Assembly (NCBI GenBank): GCA_017987055.1
Contig: JAGNUJ010000079.1
Coordinates: 1-7,061, forward strand
Origin: Giesbergeria sp.
GTDB taxonomy: Bacteria > Pseudomonadota > Gammaproteobacteria > Burkholderiales > Burkholderiaceae_C
Direction: 5' to 3'
Length of the DNA stretch: 7,061 nt
In this document: positions 5,474-7,061 of the stretch, in pieces
Layout of the letters: every line of letters begins with the position of its first letter
Numbering within the stretch: position 1 is the first letter of the stretch
Notes under the pieces: generated by a model
Databases searched by the model: none
What the model was told of the DNA's origin: nothing
What the model saw: the letters and a program-made list of their open reading frames with translations, nothing else
Made by a program: the position numbers and the translations under genes

Positions 5474-6111
5474 TCGCTGGCGGCGTCCGGTGTTGCCGAG
5501 GCGGTGGCAGCGGGTAACGCCACGGCCGAAAATCCGCCCAAGAAAAGATCGGCAACGATGCCCGCCATCTGTTCATAGCTCAGCCGCCCGTCGGGTTGCA
5601 GCCAGGTAAACATCCAGTTCATCATGCCAAACAGCAGCATGGTGAGGGGTGTCTCCAGATGGGCCGTCTGCAATCCGGGCCGCAGCGCCACCAACGCGCT
5701 GGCGAAGGCGCGCACCACCACGCGCTCCTTATCCAAAATGGCCTCTCTGGCAGGCGGGCTCAGAAAGCGCACGTCCTCGGTCAGTACCCGGTGTGCATGG
5801 TGGGCGTTTTCGTATTCATGCATGAAGCCCAAGATAAGCAAGCGCAGTAAATTTTCCGGGGTATGTGTTTGTGCGGTGATTTTTTCGACAAGCTCTACCA
5901 AGCGTGACACATGCTCATCCGCAATGGTGTTCAGAAGCTCGCTTTTATCGGCGAAGTGGTGGTAAAGCGTTGCTTTGGAAAGTTTGCAGGCGTCGGCCAC
6001 ATCGTTCATCGTGGTCGAGGGATACCCTCGGCTGGCAAACAGTGCCGCCGAATTCGCCAGAATGCTGCGTTGCTGATCTGTGGGGAGACGGGACGATTTC
6101 TTTTGATTCAT
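5443..6111 (-). CDS. TetR/AcrR-family transcriptional regulator
   Basis: TetR proteins are dimeric repressors that leave palindromic operators when a small ligand binds the C-terminal domain. This one has 222 residues. The N-terminal helix-turn-helix domain (about 13-62) shows the family pattern: ILANSAALFASRGYPSTTM, NDVADACKLSKATLYHHF with recognition helix near 43-53, then ADKSELL. The C-terminal domain (about 80-195) contains LTEDVRFLSPPAREAILDKE, a pattern I associate with TetR regulators of acyl-CoA and aromatic-acid catabolism (PaaR-like), which is a weak inference. The last 25 residues (198-222) are an Ala/Ser/Pro-rich tail partly encoded in the terminator hairpin. The gene converges on the penicillin acylase, so it is the obvious candidate for binding the palindromes upstream of that gene. 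The ATG at 6111 has no strong ribosome binding site but gives a normal N-terminal length. Confidence 0.96.
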   Translation of the reverse strand: MNQKKSSRLPTDQQRSILANSAALFASRGYPSTTMNDVADACKLSKATLYHHFADKSELLNTIADEHVSRLVELVEKITAQTHTPENLLRLLILGFMHEYENAHHAHRVLTEDVRFLSPPAREAILDKERVVVRAFASALVALRPGLQTAHLETPLTMLLFGMMNWMFTWLQPDGRLSYEQMAGIVADLFLGGFSAVALPAATASATPDAASDSGAEPTLAG

Positions 6112-6120
6112 GGATTGGGT

Positions 6121-6141
6121 GCTTGAGCGTAGCTTGAGGGA
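6121..6141. repeat. Two direct GCTTGAG repeats just upstream of tetR
   Basis: GCTTGAG occurs at 6121-6127 and 6132-6138, with an 11-bp period, 10-27 bp before the tetR start codon (CTCAAGC on the coding strand). The period is one helical turn, so this could be a protein-binding site or a translational leader element. It may also be chance. Confidence 0.25.
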
Positions 6142-6218
6142 GTTCTTCGCCGGGATGCCGAAGGCGCCGGCTTTTGCTGAAGCGCAACATTGTTTGCGAA
6201 ACGCTTTATGGAGAGCTT

Positions 6219-6234
6219 CACCGGTCGTCCGGTG
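6219..6234. promoter_or_regulatory. Inverted repeat upstream of tetR: possible operator or Hsp70-gene terminator
   Basis: CACCGGTCGTCCGGTG has perfect 6-bp arms (CACCGG/CCGGTG) around TCGT. It shares ACCGGTCG with palindrome 1 before the acylase (2772-2779), so it could be an autoregulatory site for the TetR protein. It also lies just 15 bp past the Hsp70-family stop codon and could fold as a GC-rich hairpin with a 4-nt loop. No T-tract follows on the minus strand. Confidence 0.35.
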
Positions 6235-6249
6235 TGCCCATCGTGCCCA

Positions 6250-7061
6250 TCATCTCGCCAGCAGACGCAACCCCGGCGGCAGGGCTTCACCAAAGCTGCG
6301 GCGCTGGTCGGCTTCGTCCAGTTGCACCACGTTTTGCACCATTGCTGCCCAGCTGGCCGGGGCTTTGCTGGCGATGAGGCGGCGGGCGACTTGCTCGCGC
6401 AGTTCGGGCGCTAAATCGCGCGTGCGGTCGCCACTCATGCGGGCGATTTGGGCGGCAGCAAACGCTGCCGGCTCCACCGCTTTCCAGTCCAGCGCCAGCA
6501 GCGCTTGCAGCCATTGGCTGGCGATGTCGGCGGGCACCACGGTGTGTGCGCTGCCACACAAAGGCACGCGCGCGCCTAAGCGCCCCAGTGCCCACCAAGT
6601 TTGCGGGTTTTCATCGGGGCGTTGCAGGCGCTCCAGCACCCAGCGGCCGGTTTCGGCGCGGTGCTGGCCGGGCAGTCGCTCCAGCAGCGCGGCAAGCCGC
6701 ACCATGTCGTCGTAGCTGCCTTGCACCGGGTGGCGGGCGCGTTTGCCAGCGTCGGTGTCTTCCAAATGGCCAGCCAGTGTTTCGAGAATTTGCAGTTGCT
6801 GCGCTTCGTTCAAGCCGCCGGCGGCGCGGCGCCACAGCGTCCACCACTCCGACCAATTGCGGCTCTCTGCCGTGTACTGGATGCCCTCGGCAAACAGTGG
6901 CCAGATTTGTTCAATGCGCCACGCGTCCAGCGGTGTGCCCATGCCGGGGCGCAGGCAGTAGCCAGCCAAGTTGAGCCAGACGCGCTCGTGTTCGGCGCTG
7001 CGCCGGCGTCGGCGCGCGCGCGCCCACAGGGCATCGAACAGCGTGCGCAATAGCGCAAGAC
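6250..7061 (-). CDS. Hsp70-family protein, C-terminal part with DUF3731 (5' end beyond the window)
   Basis: The frame is open to the right edge and ends at TGA (6252-6250), showing the last 270 residues of a longer protein. The visible part is rich in Trp and Arg, beginning LRTLFDALWARARRRRRS, with AEHERVWLNLAGYCLRPGMG (RPG at 6951-6943) and WSEWWTLWRRAAGG (WRR at 6834-6826). From memory, RPG and WRR are the two hallmark motifs of DUF3731, a C-terminal domain found in large proteobacterial Hsp70/DnaK-like proteins of roughly 900 residues. The ATPase and substrate-binding domains would lie to the right of the window and are not seen. It would be an atypical cytoplasmic chaperone of unknown client range. 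Its stop is 138 bp before tetR on the same strand, so read-through is possible, but no functional link is evident. The assignment rests on recall of the family motifs. Confidence 0.8.
   Translation of the reverse strand, partial: LALLRTLFDALWARARRRRRSAEHERVWLNLAGYCLRPGMGTPLDAWRIEQIWPLFAEGIQYTAESRNWSEWWTLWRRAAGGLNEAQQLQILETLAGHLEDTDAGKRARHPVQGSYDDMVRLAALLERLPGQHRAETGRWVLERLQRPDENPQTWWALGRLGARVPLCGSAHTVVPADIASQWLQALLALDWKAVEPAAFAAAQIARMSGDRTRDLAPELREQVARRLIASKAPASWAAMVQNVVQLDEADQRRSFGEALPPGLRLLAR

Larger units (their letters stand above)
6112..6249. other. Gap between the Hsp70-family gene and tetR
   Basis: These 138 bp lie between the Hsp70-family stop codon and the tetR start (both minus strand). 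They hold the GCTTGAG direct repeats, a small palindrome GTTTGCGAAAC (6192-6202), the ACCGGTCG-containing inverted repeat at 6219-6234, and an exact 9-bp tandem duplication at the stop codon. I see no convincing sigma70 promoter, so tetR may have its own unrecognised promoter or be read through from upstream. Confidence 0.5.

Noticed and set aside
1..7061. CRISPR array, tRNA/rRNA gene, insertion sequence, riboswitch
   Set aside because: I saw no regularly spaced repeats, no cloverleaf-like or rRNA segments, no transposase motifs and no known riboswitch core on either strand.

Overview
The window looks like a chromosomal segment of a high-GC betaproteobacterium, most likely from the Comamonadaceae (Burkholderiales). 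The reasons are GC-rich third codon positions, protein sequences typical of that family, and two copies of a TAGCTGCTAGCGC intergenic element that I recall as common in Comamonadaceae genomes. It holds five genuine protein genes. The two at the edges are cut by the window.

Left part (1-2165): the 5' two thirds of recQ (minus strand, running off the left edge) lies divergent from a plus-strand gene for a secreted Sel1-repeat/lytic transglycosylase (1233-2165). The 328 bp between them carry both copies of the family repeat and one weak promoter candidate. Middle left (2166-2835): about 670 bp with no intact gene. It contains the decayed remains of a minus-strand cupredoxin (2181-2375), other short open stretches, and, just before the next gene, two adjacent palindromes.

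Centre (2836-5403): a full-length penicillin G acylase precursor of 855 residues. It has a lipoprotein signal, an alpha chain, a spacer, and a beta chain beginning at the nucleophile Ser312. The active-site set known from the E. coli enzyme is present. A C-terminal cysteine pair has the same spacing as the disulfide of the Alcaligenes faecalis enzyme. A TetR-family repressor (5443-6111, minus strand) converges on it, and the two genes share a GC-rich hairpin with a GCAA loop that contains the repressor's stop codon. Right part: the 3' end of an Hsp70-family gene with a DUF3731 C-terminus (minus strand) runs off the right edge, followed by a 138 bp gap ahead of the repressor.

The most interesting unit is the acylase plus TetR regulator. 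Tandem palindromes ACCAACCGGTCGGT and CCGATTGATCGG sit 40-68 bp before the acylase start, and an imperfect relative (sharing ACCGGTCG) lies upstream of the repressor. My inference is a self-contained, repressor-controlled amidase module for hydrolysing phenylacetylated or other acylated amides at the cell envelope. The sequence supports the parts of this circuit; the regulatory link itself is not shown.
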